Positions 16,786-25,746 of a stretch of DNA of 64,000 nt are shown here, piece by piece. A model generated the notes under the pieces. The model was given only the letters and a program-made list of their open reading frames with translations. It made no database searches and had not been told where the DNA came from. This DNA is from Desulfocapsa sp. (GTDB taxonomy: Bacteria > Desulfobacterota > Desulfobulbia > Desulfobulbales > Desulfocapsaceae), in assembly GCA_022712895.1 (NCBI GenBank), contig JAFLJS010000023.1, positions 1 to 64,000 on the forward strand, written 5' to 3'. How positions within the stretch are numbered: position 1 is the first letter of the stretch; the number at the start of each line of letters is the position of its first letter. Both the position numbers and the translations under genes were made by a program.

Positions 16786-19182
16786 ATGAAAACCAGTCTT
16801 TATCCAGTCATGTCCCTTCGTGACATTGTTATATTTCCGCATATGGTTGCTCCACTGGTGGTTGGACGGACAAAATCCATCCGTGCCCTTGAAGATTCAA
16901 TGGAGAAGCGTACCGAAATCCTACTCGTAACACAGAAGGATTCTAAAGTTGACGATCCGTCAGAAGAAGAAATCTACAGAACTGGAACCCTTGCAGTTGT
17001 AATGCAGCTTTTGCGGTTACCGGATGGCACTATAAAAGCTCTGGTCGAAGGAAAAAGAAAAGCTGAGATAGTTTCTTTTGTACCACATGATGATTTTCTA
17101 CAGGCTGAAGTCTTTATGCGGGACGATGTGGATGATGATGATACGGAAACTGAAGTTTTTGTCAGACGGTTGCGTAAACAATTCGAATCTTTTGCTGATG
17201 TGCATCGTAAGATTCCCCGAGAAGTGATTAAATCCGTTAAAACAATTGTTGATAATGGCAAACTTGTTGATGTGATCAGTGCTCATTTACCCCTGAAAAC
17301 CCACGAAAAACAGGCAATCCTAGAACTTGATTCAATTCCACAGCGAATTGAGAAAATTCTTTCGACTATGCACAGGGAAATGGAGCTTGCCGAACTCGAG
17401 AAAGAGATTAATGCAAGAACCAAAAAGAGAATGGGCAAGACCCAGCGCAATTATTTTCTTGGTGAAAAGATTAAGGTCATTCAAACTGAGATTGGTCAGA
17501 ACGAAGAGGGTGTTGACGAGATTGGTGAGCTTGAGCAGGCTCTGGAAAAGAAGAAGTTGCCCAAAGATGTTCTTGAAAAATCCGCAAAAGAACTTAAAAA
17601 ACTTCGAAGTATGCCCGCAATGTCTGCTGAGACGACGGTGGTTCGAAATTATCTAGACTGTATTCTGGAACTTCCCTGGGGCAAGAAATCAAGGGCCAAA
17701 ATTGATATTGTAAAGGCTGAAAATATACTCGATGAAGATCATTTTGGTCTTGAAACACCAAAGGAACGTATTCTCGAGTATCTGGCCGTGCAGGCTCAAG
17801 TGAAAAAACTGCAAGGGCCTATTATTTGTCTTGTTGGACCTCCAGGAGTTGGTAAAACCTCCATTTCCAAATCAATTGCCAGGGCCATGGGACGAAAGTT
17901 TACTCGTATTTCCCTTGGTGGAGTGCGTGATGAGGCAGAAATCCGTGGGCATAGACGTACTTATGTAGGAGCCATGCCCGGAAAGATAATTCAGGCCATG
18001 CAGAAGGTTGGGGTAGCTAATCCTGTCTTCTGCCTTGATGAAGTAGATAAAATGTCCACAGACTTTCGTGGAGATCCATCTTCGGCACTGCTTGAAGTTC
18101 TTGACCCAGAACAGAACAATTCTTTTAAGGACCATTACCTGGATCTTGATTACGATCTTTCCGATATCTTCTTTATCACCACAGCCAATAACCTTGATGG
18201 AATACCTTTACCATTACAGGACAGGATGGAAATAATCCGTCTCAATGGCTATACAGAAGAAGAGAAACAAAAAATTGCTGATGGATATCTCATTCCGAAA
18301 CAACTTAAAGTGAATGGTTTTAAACCTGGTGATATTACGTTAACCACCGGTGGAACACTTGAGATTGTGAGGCAGTATACCAGAGAGGCAGGCGTTAGAA
18401 ATCTGGAAAGGACCATTGCATCTGTTTTTCGTAAAATTGCTCGTGACAGACTCAAAACCAACCAGAGAAATAAGAAATATAAGGTTACAGCAAAGTCTGT
18501 TCTCAAATTTCTTGGAACTCCAAAATTCCGCTATGGTCTCGCTGAGGAACGTGATGAGGTTGGTCTTGTTACAGGGCTTGCCTGGACTTCAGTTGGTGGT
18601 GAATTGCTACAGATTGAAACGACATTGATGCACGGTACCGGAAAGATGATCGTAACCGGTAAGCTTGGTGATGTGATGCAGGAATCAGCACAAGCGGCGC
18701 TCAGTTATGTTCGATCACGTTCCATGCGTCTGGGGCTGCAATCTGATTTTTATCAGAAAATTGATATTCATATTCATGTTCCTGAAGGTGCAATACCAAA
18801 AGATGGTCCTTCGGCAGGTATCACCATGGCGACAGCACTTGTCTCAGCGATTTTAAAACTCCCTGTAAGGCATGAAATAGCAATGACAGGTGAGATTACC
18901 CTCAGGGGGCGAGTGCTTCCCATAGGAGGCCTCACTGAAAAATTGCTTGCTGCAAAACGTGGACATATAAAAACTGTCCTTGTTCCAAAAGAAAATGAAA
19001 GAAATCTAAAAGACGTTCCTGCGAATATTCGTAGAAGCCTAGAGATTCATTGTGTGGACAATGTAGATGAAGTACTTGAAAAAGCGCTCATATTAAAAGA
19101 GGGCGAAGTTCTCTTTAAAGAAGTATCTTTGGATGCCATTGTTGGAGACTTTACAGTGTCTTCACATAATGCACCTCATTGA
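16786..19182 (+). CDS. lon: ATP-dependent protease Lon
   Basis: 798 residues from the ATG at 16786 ([15 protein letters not shown] start); an extension to 16708 would overlap clpX and is rejected. N-terminal substrate-binding domain ~1-200, coiled coil ~190-300, AAA+ with GPPGVGKT near 350, sensor R-rich [13 protein letters not shown], and C-terminal Ser-Lys protease domain with [15 protein letters not shown] near 670. Degrades damaged and regulatory proteins. Confidence 0.97.
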   Translation: MKTSLYPVMSLRDIVIFPHMVAPLVVGRTKSIRALEDSMEKRTEILLVTQKDSKVDDPSEEEIYRTGTLAVVMQLLRLPDGTIKALVEGKRKAEIVSFVPHDDFLQAEVFMRDDVDDDDTETEVFVRRLRKQFESFADVHRKIPREVIKSVKTIVDNGKLVDVISAHLPLKTHEKQAILELDSIPQRIEKILSTMHREMELAELEKEINARTKKRMGKTQRNYFLGEKIKVIQTEIGQNEEGVDEIGELEQALEKKKLPKDVLEKSAKELKKLRSMPAMSAETTVVRNYLDCILELPWGKKSRAKIDIVKAENILDEDHFGLETPKERILEYLAVQAQVKKLQGPIICLVGPPGVGKTSISKSIARAMGRKFTRISLGGVRDEAEIRGHRRTYVGAMPGKIIQAMQKVGVANPVFCLDEVDKMSTDFRGDPSSALLEVLDPEQNNSFKDHYLDLDYDLSDIFFITTANNLDGIPLPLQDRMEIIRLNGYTEEEKQKIADGYLIPKQLKVNGFKPGDITLTTGGTLEIVRQYTREAGVRNLERTIASVFRKIARDRLKTNQRNKKYKVTAKSVLKFLGTPKFRYGLAEERDEVGLVTGLAWTSVGGELLQIETTLMHGTGKMIVTGKLGDVMQESAQAALSYVRSRSMRLGLQSDFYQKIDIHIHVPEGAIPKDGPSAGITMATALVSAILKLPVRHEIAMTGEITLRGRVLPIGGLTEKLLAAKRGHIKTVLVPKENERNLKDVPANIRRSLEIHCVDNVDEVLEKALILKEGEVLFKEVSLDAIVGDFTVSSHNAPH

Positions 19183-19192
19183 TCTTTTTTGC

Positions 19193-19221
19193 TTGACTGT
19201 GCCTAGCCCAACTGTTAAATA
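19193..19221 (+). promoter_or_regulatory. Probable promoter of the tRNA-Val/tRNA-Asp pair
   Basis: TTGACT (19193-19198), 17-base spacer, TAAATA (19216-19221), 20 bases before tRNA-Val. Confidence 0.55.
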
Positions 19222-19241
19222 GATGTCCACACTGATTGAGG

Positions 19242-19317
19242 GGGCGGTTAGCTCAGCTGGGAGAGCATCGGCCTTACAAGCCGAGGGTCACAGGTTCGAT
19301 CCCTGTACCGCCCACCA
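19242..19317 (+). tRNA. tRNA-Val (anticodon TAC)
   Basis: GGGCGGT acceptor, TAGCTCAGCTGGGAGAGC D-arm, anticodon loop CTTACAA (TAC), GTTCGATC T-loop, ACCGCCC closing strand, encoded CCA; 76 nt. Confidence 0.96.
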
Positions 19318-19346
19318 TTTAATCATTGTAAACTTTTTTCTAATCC

Positions 19347-19423
19347 GGAGCGGTAGTTCAGCTGGTTAGAATACTGGCCTGTCACGCCAGGGGTCGCGGG
19401 TTCGAGTCCCGTCCGCTCCGCCA
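19347..19423 (+). tRNA. tRNA-Asp (anticodon GTC)
   Basis: GGAGCGG acceptor, TAGTTCAGCTGGTTAGAA D-arm, anticodon loop CTGTCAC (GTC), GTTCGAGTC T-loop, CCGCTCC closing strand, encoded CCA; 77 nt. It follows tRNA-Val by 29 bases in one transcript. Confidence 0.96.
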
Positions 19424-19430
19424 CATATAA

Positions 19431-19472
19431 AAAAAGGGTTTCAACCATTTTTGGTTGAAACCCTTTTTTTTT
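19431..19472 (+). terminator. Rho-independent terminator of the tRNA pair
   Basis: A 17-bp A/T-capped stem (19431-19447 with 19452-19468; core GGGTTTCAACCA/TGGTTGAAACCC) with a 4-base loop and a T-run. The A-run on the other side lets it serve the convergent minus-strand gene as well. Confidence 0.92.
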
Positions 19473-19493
19473 GTTCTGGATCATACTAATTCT

Positions 19494-20597
19494 TTACTCC
19501 TTATTCTTTTTTTCGACGGCACAGTGTAAAGCTTCTTTCATGGATAAAGTTGAGAAACATTTGTTGCAAGAAATATATGTCGCCTTAGTCCTGTCTCCGC
19601 CTGCCCATCTGCTGATAAGGTTTGGCTCTCTGATGAGAGGACGTGAAAGGGCAATGTAGTCGGCAAGCCCTGAATCCACGACATCTTGCACAACATTAAA
19701 TGAAAGAAAACCTCCCACAAGAATAAGAGGAATGCCGATCTCTTTTTTGAAGGTTTCGGCAGTCTTTCTGTAATAAACTTCCCTCTCTTCAGACTTTGAT
19801 GTGCCGACCCTGGATGGAATAAGCTTCCCGGACTCAAAGGTTCCACCGCTCATTTCGATGGCGTCCATTCCACGATCTTCAAGCATATGGGCCACCTCTA
19901 TGGTTTCTTCAACGGTAATTCCGTTTTCAAGAAAATCCTCCGAGTTGATCTTGGCCATTAGCGGAAATGACTGACCAACCCTTTGTCTGATTTCTTTGTA
20001 AACTTCGAGAAGTAATCTTGCACGGTTCTCAAGGTTTCCACCGTAACTGTCACTTCTTTTATTCTAATGGGAAGATAGAAACTGACCCAGCATATAGCCG
20101 TGAGCTGCGTGGATCTGAATTCCATCAAAGCCCGATTCGACTGCTCTTTCAGCGGCATCACCAAAAGCAATTACCGTTCTTTTGATGTCGTCAGCTGTCA
20201 TTGCGGAAGCTTTTTTAACACCGGCTTCAAATGTATCTGAAGGTCCGAAGGCTGCATACTTATCTGTTCCTATACCGTGTTGTCCAGCATGGGCAAGCTG
20301 AACCGCAATAACTCCGCCATTTTGGTGAACAATCGACGTAATCCGTTTTAGGCCGTCAATCATTGCATCGGAATAGATGCCCATCTGTCGAGGACCTGCC
20401 TGTCCTTCCCTTGTTACGTGGGCATGACCAGTAATGATAAGGCCTACTTCACCACGGCTGAGTTCATCCATGTAGCCACACAGCTGGTCTTGTACCGTTC
20501 CATCAAGCCCTGCCATAGCCTCGTAGGTTGCAGATCTTACAAATCGGTTTTTTATCTTCATTCCATTGAGCTCTGTTGTTTCAAATAGTCCGGTCAT
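19494..20597 (-). pseudogene. OYE-family NADH:flavin oxidoreductase interrupted by an in-frame TAG
   Basis: If the TAG at 20064-20066 is read through, the frame gives an intact 367-residue Old Yellow Enzyme homologue. N-terminal half: NGMKIKNRFVRSATYEAMAG, VQLAHAGQHG, FDGIQIHAAHGYMLGQFLS; C-terminal half: SDSYGGNLENRARLLLEV, FPLMAKINSEDF, PLILVGGF, DYIALSRPLIREPN and a terminal Cys pair (CNKC). The stop replaces the conserved Tyr of the family motif S-P-H-Y-N-x-R-x-D-x-Y-G-G, a one-base change from TAT or TAC. No other lesion exists, so the mutation is recent or the stop is suppressed. Expected role: FMN-dependent reduction of electrophilic enones next to other detoxification genes. Confidence 0.85.
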
Positions 20598-20672
20598 CTT
20601 ATTCCTTTTACAAAAAGTATTTACATGGGGTTTGCAAAGTTACAAACAAATATACTAAAGACCTCATAAGGT

Positions 20673-20709
20673 CAGGTAATGTTACAAGATGTTTTTGAAA
20701 CATTACCTG
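20673..20709. repeat. Inverted repeat between the OYE and PfpI-like genes
   Basis: CAGGTAATGT (20673-20682) and ACATTACCTG (20700-20709) are perfect 10-bp arms around a 17-base spacer. No T-run on either strand, so an operator or processing hairpin is as likely as a terminator. Confidence 0.5.
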
Positions 20710-20767
20710 AATAAGGAAGTTATGATGACCATATCTTTTTTATTAAGAGCTGCCACGATAATTGTTG

Positions 20768-21448
20768 TTAACCGCGGAGAAGTTCAACAATGCGTAAGGC
20801 CGCAGCTTCTGAGGATGCTGGGTTCTGGCCAGTTACCAGGTTTTCGTCAGTCGTCACATAGCTTCCCCAATCTTCACCTTTGCAATACAGGCCCTCATTT
20901 TGTTTGAGCATGTCTTCCACTGAAAAAGGAACAACCTTGGTCAGCTCAACAGCTTCTTCTTCAGTGTTGCTAAACCCAGTTACCTTTTTCCCTTTAACTA
21001 AAGGTTCTTTTTTTGCATTTTTAGTATGGCGCAGAACTCCAGGGGCATGACAGACAAGTCCTAACGGTTTGCCTTGCTGGTAAAAATCCTCAATCAGGGC
21101 AATAGAATGTTTGTCTTCAGCCAGATCCCAGAGTGGACCGTGACCACCAGGGTAAAAAACTGCATCATAGTCTTCTGGTTTGATCGAATTTAAACGAAGT
21201 GTATTGGCAAGTGCCTTTTGGGCCCGCTCGTCTTTTAGGAAACGGGCGGTAGCCGCAGTCTGGAAATCAGGTCCCTCACTATTTGGATCGAGCGGAGGCT
21301 GTCCACCTTGCGGAGAAGCTAAGGTAACTTCAAAGGACTGGTCTTTAAATACATAGTATGGAGATGCAAATTCTTCCAACCAGAAACCTGTCTTTAAACC
21401 AGTATCGCCAAGCTTGTCATGTGAGGTAAGCACCAATAAAATTTTCAT
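20768..21448 (-). CDS. DJ-1/PfpI family protein (Hsp31-like glyoxalase/deglycase type)
   Basis: 226 residues. Class I glutamine amidotransferase-like fold with nucleophile elbow LVCHAPGVL (Cys near 132), YPGGHGPLWDL near 97, and Glu in the N-terminal LEEFASPYYVF. This matches the Hsp31/type-1 GATase-like subfamily of about 225-230 residues that handles methylglyoxal or aldehyde stress. AGGG precedes the ATG. It lies 23 bases downstream of the MDR gene, so both probably share a transcript. Confidence 0.9.
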   Translation of the reverse strand: MKILLVLTSHDKLGDTGLKTGFWLEEFASPYYVFKDQSFEVTLASPQGGQPPLDPNSEGPDFQTAATARFLKDERAQKALANTLRLNSIKPEDYDAVFYPGGHGPLWDLAEDKHSIALIEDFYQQGKPLGLVCHAPGVLRHTKNAKKEPLVKGKKVTGFSNTEEEAVELTKVVPFSVEDMLKQNEGLYCKGEDWGSYVTTDENLVTGQNPASSEAAALRIVELLRG

Positions 21449-21471
21449 AAATTCACCCTATATGTAGGTTT

Positions 21472-22509
21472 TTAAAGTTCGTCATTAACTTTAATGACCA
21501 GTTTTCCAAAATTCTTTCCTTCCAACATGCCGATAAATGCCTCTGGAGCACTCTCCAGATTTTTAACAATCTGCTCCCGATAATGGATTCTTCCAGTTTT
21601 CAGCATCTCTGTCATGGCCAGTGCGAACTCATCGTAACGATGACCATAATCATCGAAGATGATAAAACCCTGCACTTTGATGCGTTTGACTAAGATTGTT
21701 CCCATGAGAAGCGATAAACGATCAGGTCCATCCGGGAGTTTGGTCTCATTGTATCGTGATACAAGGCCGCACACAGGAATCCTGGCGCCAACATTAAGTA
21801 ATGGTAAGGCACCATCAAAAACCTTTCCGCCAACATTCTCGTAGTAGATATCAATGCCATCCGGGCAGACCTGTTTCAGCTGATCTGCAAAATCAGGTTC
21901 TTTGTGGTCAAGGCACTCGTCAAAACCTAGAGTCTCTTTGGCATAGCTACATTTTTCTGGCCCACCAGCAACGCCAACCACACGGCAGCCTTTTATTTTG
22001 CCGATCTGCCCCACGGTAGAACCAACAGGACCAGTTGCAGCAGCCACAACCAAGGTTTCCCCCTGCTGTGGTTTGCCAATGTCGAGAAGCCCCATATAGG
22101 CTGTAAATCCTGGCATTCCCAAAATTCCCAGAGCAAACGTTGGGTTTGCAGGGTTTGTTCCCAGCTTGGTCAGCTCGGAACCATCTGATAATGCATAGAG
22201 CTGCCAACCGCTATAGCTCAGAACCCACTCTCCTTTTTCAAAATCAGGGTTGCGGGAATCTTCAATTTGACAAACAGTAGCGCCCACCATTACTGCATCG
22301 ACATCCACAGGGGGAGCGTAAGATGGAGCATCATTCATTCGACCACGCATATACGGATCAAGCGACAGGAAAATGCTCCGTAACAATACCTCTCCTTCAC
22401 CCGGCACTGGTGCGGTAAGTTCTTCTAAACGAAAATTGTCTTGAACCGGTGCACCATCAGGGCGGGAAGCAAGCACAATACGGCGATTTATAATTTTATT
22501 TTGTCCCAT
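21472..22509 (-). CDS. Zinc-independent NADP-dependent MDR oxidoreductase (CurA/YncB type)
   Basis: 345 residues from the ATG at 22509, the normal family length; an in-frame start at 22590 adds 27 non-conserved residues and lacks support. Features: NRRIVLASRPDGAP N-terminus, SLDPYMRGRM, nucleotide-binding AATGPVGSTVGQIGKIKGCRVVGVAGG, and YYENVGG. The family reduces alpha,beta-unsaturated ketones and aldehydes with NADPH. It leads the transcript with the PfpI-like gene; a TetR/NemR-like palindrome lies 82 bases upstream. Confidence 0.92.
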   Translation of the reverse strand: MGQNKIINRRIVLASRPDGAPVQDNFRLEELTAPVPGEGEVLLRSIFLSLDPYMRGRMNDAPSYAPPVDVDAVMVGATVCQIEDSRNPDFEKGEWVLSYSGWQLYALSDGSELTKLGTNPANPTFALGILGMPGFTAYMGLLDIGKPQQGETLVVAAATGPVGSTVGQIGKIKGCRVVGVAGGPEKCSYAKETLGFDECLDHKEPDFADQLKQVCPDGIDIYYENVGGKVFDGALPLLNVGARIPVCGLVSRYNETKLPDGPDRLSLLMGTILVKRIKVQGFIIFDDYGHRYDEFALAMTEMLKTGRIHYREQIVKNLESAPEAFIGMLEGKNFGKLVIKVNDEL

Positions 22510-22590
22510 AGTATTGTAACCTTTTTGAAATTGTATACTCCTTAATGAGGGAATTAATCCAATTAACAGGTTATACTCAGTGGTCTTCAA

Positions 22591-22608
22591 TAGTCGACCA
22601 GTCGTCTA
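22591..22608. promoter_or_regulatory. Putative TetR/NemR-type operator
   Basis: TAGTCGACCAGTCGTCTA is palindromic at 7 of 9 base pairs. It resembles the TAGAC-CGGTC-type boxes bound by TetR-family regulators of electrophile-response genes such as NemR, and lies upstream of the MDR-pfpI genes. No TetR gene is in the window. Confidence 0.45.
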
Positions 22609-23260
22609 TTCAGAATCGCAAAGTTGATGGCGTCGTAAAAACCTGGGCCTCTGCGTCGTACCATTATATTGCTCGTCAAAATTAGAGTAGTTATTGGCAT
22701 AGCCTACTGCATTCCATCGGTGTTATGCTGCAATTTTCCATTCAATGTTGCCCTTAGCCACTTGTTATAGCGTAAAATTGCAATTATGGCTGCATTAACC
22801 TTTACGATTGAACCATCATCCAATCCTGTTTCAATGCATCGTGTTATTCATTTAACTACTAGAGAAGATCCGTTGAGCAAAGGGAGACGAATCGGAATTC
22901 GTTTCAATCCATTGTGCCAATACTCCATCAAACGGTTGCATTTTGCTTAGTTTTGAGAGACTGGCAATGGCGTGTTCTCTTGTTGGGATACTTGAAACTA
23001 TTTGCAAGCAACTGTTTTATCGCTTGTTCAAAAGGGGTATTTTCTGTATAGCAGGTCATTGTTCTCTGCTTACGGTTGGTTTATGTGATGAATACAATCC
23101 AAAAGGAGAAGCAGTGGTCTACACCTGCCAGGCTTTATTTCAATTTACAGAAAAGATGGTACACTAACTATATTGTTTCTACAGAACGCGGCAAGCTACT
23201 TTCAATGTCTCCTAATGTTTCTTTGCCCATATCAATAATGTAATTAAAGAAAAAATAATC
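22609..23260. other. Intergenic region before ywbE
   Basis: No supportable gene; an ORF at 22943-23167 has no recognisable domain. 22625-22675 is a degenerate partial copy of the dispersed GATGGCGTCGTAAAAAC repeat that is complete at 31995-32148 and 39437-39590. The rest shows nothing I recognise. Confidence 0.4.
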
Positions 23261-23464
23261 ATGAATGGTATTAATCGAAAAGATGTTAAAATTGGGATTC
23301 GGGTCTCAATCGTTTTAAAACAGGATCAGCGTTCTGGCAAACTCACAGAGGGAATTGTAAAAGATATCCTGACAAAATCCCCAACCCATCCACATGGCAT
23401 TAAAGTTCGCTTGGAAAACAGTGCTGTTGGACGAGTTAAAAATATTCAAAGCACTTCTAAGTGA
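23261..23464 (+). CDS. ywbE: YwbE family protein
   Basis: 67 residues. The pattern NGINRKDVKIGIRVSIVLKQ, TEGIVKDILT, SPTHPHGIKVRL and GRVKNI is the whole of the YwbE/DUF2196 family (about 65 residues), a small conserved protein of unknown role with an SH3-like barrel look. It ends ten bases before the DUF6178 gene. Confidence 0.9.
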   Translation: MNGINRKDVKIGIRVSIVLKQDQRSGKLTEGIVKDILTKSPTHPHGIKVRLENSAVGRVKNIQSTSK

Positions 23465-23474
23465 TATAAAAAAA

Positions 23475-24815
23475 ATGGCCAATAATAATATTGTAGAATT
23501 AACTCCATTTCGTGCTGATCTGACCCGTGCAATGGCACGTCGTGGTGAACGACTTTTAGCTTCCACCGATTTGGCAGAGGAGGTTGCAGCCCTGGAACCT
23601 TTGGAAGCCTACTACATCGTCAGGGAGGTTGGATTCGATCGGGCGCTTCCCATTCTTCTTGAGCTCAATCAAAAACAATTAGAGACTTGTGTCGATCTTG
23701 ACTGCTGGAACCGGCACGACTTTGCTGTCGACAGTCTCGATGAATGGTTGACCACCTTTTCACTTGCTGGTCCTGAAACTCTGGCGGAGACTTTTTTCTC
23801 ACTGGGCTATGTGGTTCAGCTTCTTTTTATGGCTAAAACCATCACGGTGTTTGACCCTGATACTGATGAGGTCCCGCAAATGGACATGGAGAAGGGCACG
23901 TCTCGCGCCATGACTCCAGATGGATTTTATCTTCTGGAGGCTAAGGAAGACGTTAAGCTCAAAATCCATCCTTTTACTTTGTTGGATGCCATGTACCAAT
24001 ACGATTTAGCGGCTACTCATCAACTCCTTAGCGAGGTTCGCGTGGATCTGTCAACTCAGATCGAAGAAGAGGCCTTACGTTTCCGTAGCGGCCGCATGCA
24101 GGATATCGGTTTTGTAACCCCCGATGAGGCTCTCCTTCTTTTCACTCGGCCAGATATTCGCAAGTCGTCGCCTCGACCTCAAAAGCCGATTGTTAGTCTA
24201 CCCACCAAGCTACCGTCCGTGTATGCAAAGTCGTTAATCGAAACCACCTTGTTACAACAGGCCTTGTCCCTGATAACAAACCAGGAAGAGCTGTCACGTC
24301 TGGAGCAGGAAATCGTCTGGACCATAAACAGTGCGATTGTTGCCTATGGCGAAAAGACGAAGGACACAAAACATATTTCCAGTATTGCAGAACGGGTGCG
24401 GGACACCATTTCCCTAGGTTTGGAATCCTTGTTGGCTAAAGATAAAGTTAAGAGCCCAATGGACGATCCCGCAGCTGTTGCCAAAGCGTCCGACTTGCTG
24501 GGTACCTGCCATATAGCTGACCTGTTTCGGCATGGTTTTACAGCTATACTAGATCTCCAGCAGGAGATACGACTGGCTCTGCGGGAGTCATTATTTCGTG
24601 CCTGGTATGATCTCGCTGAGACTCAGCAGTCTGATGAATCTGATGATCGTCTAGACCGTGCTTTTGTATCTGCCTTGCTTAGGCGTCATCCCTTACATGG
24701 TGGTTTCGATTTGGCTAAGGCTGACGATGTTAAGGCTTTTACTTGTCTAGCTGATATCGATGCTGCCCTCGTCCGTTTGAAACTGCTGGTCGCCAATATC
24801 TGTAATCCGTCCTGA
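23475..24815 (+). CDS. DUF6178 family protein
   Basis: 446 residues from the ATG at 23475; starting at 23394 would overlap ywbE in another frame and is rejected. A soluble, largely helical protein rich in Leu/Asp/Glu with no signal peptide or catalytic motif. Conserved-looking stretches include LEPLEAYYIVREVGFDRALPILLEL and DLDCWNRHDF. I recall this family as Desulfobacterota-centred with no known function. No strong ribosome site is visible; translation may be coupled to ywbE. Confidence 0.75.
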   Translation: MANNNIVELTPFRADLTRAMARRGERLLASTDLAEEVAALEPLEAYYIVREVGFDRALPILLELNQKQLETCVDLDCWNRHDFAVDSLDEWLTTFSLAGPETLAETFFSLGYVVQLLFMAKTITVFDPDTDEVPQMDMEKGTSRAMTPDGFYLLEAKEDVKLKIHPFTLLDAMYQYDLAATHQLLSEVRVDLSTQIEEEALRFRSGRMQDIGFVTPDEALLLFTRPDIRKSSPRPQKPIVSLPTKLPSVYAKSLIETTLLQQALSLITNQEELSRLEQEIVWTINSAIVAYGEKTKDTKHISSIAERVRDTISLGLESLLAKDKVKSPMDDPAAVAKASDLLGTCHIADLFRHGFTAILDLQQEIRLALRESLFRAWYDLAETQQSDESDDRLDRAFVSALLRRHPLHGGFDLAKADDVKAFTCLADIDAALVRLKLLVANICNPS

Positions 24816-24994
24816 TATCCGGGATCAATAAAATTGTCGTTAAGTTGGAGATGATGGTTTTGTGAGATCCTGATTCGCAGATGGATTCAAAAAAAATCAT
24901 GAGAGAAGCATAAAAAATCTGTTGTCTCAGCGTACTGGGGTGCGTCATAAAGATAATAAATTTACAGCAATGAAGTAGATGAAGAGAGGTCAAG

Positions 24995-25672
24995 ATGATT
25001 CCTTGGGAATTACTGGATAGTACTCCGGTGCCAGGTGGCACAGAAACGCTACGATTGTATAGGAGAGACGATGAGTTTTCTATCCGTGTGGACGGATGTG
25101 AACTCATGAATAGTCGTGTACATGGCTCGGAGACTGCATTGGCCGAGCTTTCCTGTGCAAGGATTGTCAATAATCCCTCGCCTAAGATCTTGATAGGTGG
25201 GCTTGGCATGGGGTATACAGCGGCGGCTGCTTTAGATAAACTCGGTACCCAGGCTCAGGTGGTAGTAGCCGAATTGGTTCCAGCAGTGGTCAGATGGAAC
25301 AGGGGACGACTCGCTAGTCTTGCAGGGTTCCCTCTGGAAGACAGTAGGGTTTCGGTACAGGAGATCGATGTCGCTCAGATTTTGAAAGAAGAAAAACATA
25401 CCTATGATGCCATTATTCTTGATGTGGATAATGGACCTGATGGCTTGACCCGTGCTGACAACAATTGGCTTTATACCAGATCTGGTTTGAGCGCCGCATA
25501 TGCTGCTTTAAAATTTTCAGGGATTTTGTCAGTCTGGTCTGCCAGTCCTGATCCAGCTTTTTCCAAGCTGTTACGACAGGTCGGGTTCAAGGTGGAAGAG
25601 GTCACCGTTCGGGCACGGGGACGCAAAGGAGGTAGTCGTCATATGATTTGGCTTGCTGAACGTAAAAAGTAA
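24995..25672 (+). CDS. Spermidine synthase-like methyltransferase-fold protein
   Basis: 225 residues. Class I SAM/dcSAM-binding fold with ILIGGLGMGYTAAAAL (motif I) near 69-84, VVVAELVPAVVRWN and the acidic YDAIILDVDNGPDGL. It resembles the catalytic domain of SpeE-like proteins but lacks the N-terminal beta domain and the canonical GGGDG, so true aminopropyltransferase activity is doubtful. GAGAGG precedes the ATG. Confidence 0.75.
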   Translation: MIPWELLDSTPVPGGTETLRLYRRDDEFSIRVDGCELMNSRVHGSETALAELSCARIVNNPSPKILIGGLGMGYTAAAALDKLGTQAQVVVAELVPAVVRWNRGRLASLAGFPLEDSRVSVQEIDVAQILKEEKHTYDAIILDVDNGPDGLTRADNNWLYTRSGLSAAYAALKFSGILSVWSASPDPAFSKLLRQVGFKVEEVTVRARGRKGGSRHMIWLAERKK

Positions 25673-25746
25673 ATTAGAAAAAGGGCTAAACTGTAACCCC
25701 ACTTTTATGTGGCAGGATAACTATTGTTGTTACCTCATTTTATATA

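Noticed and set aside
22943-23167. 74-codon ORF before ywbE
   Set aside because: No recognisable family and no ribosome site; lies beside repeat debris.
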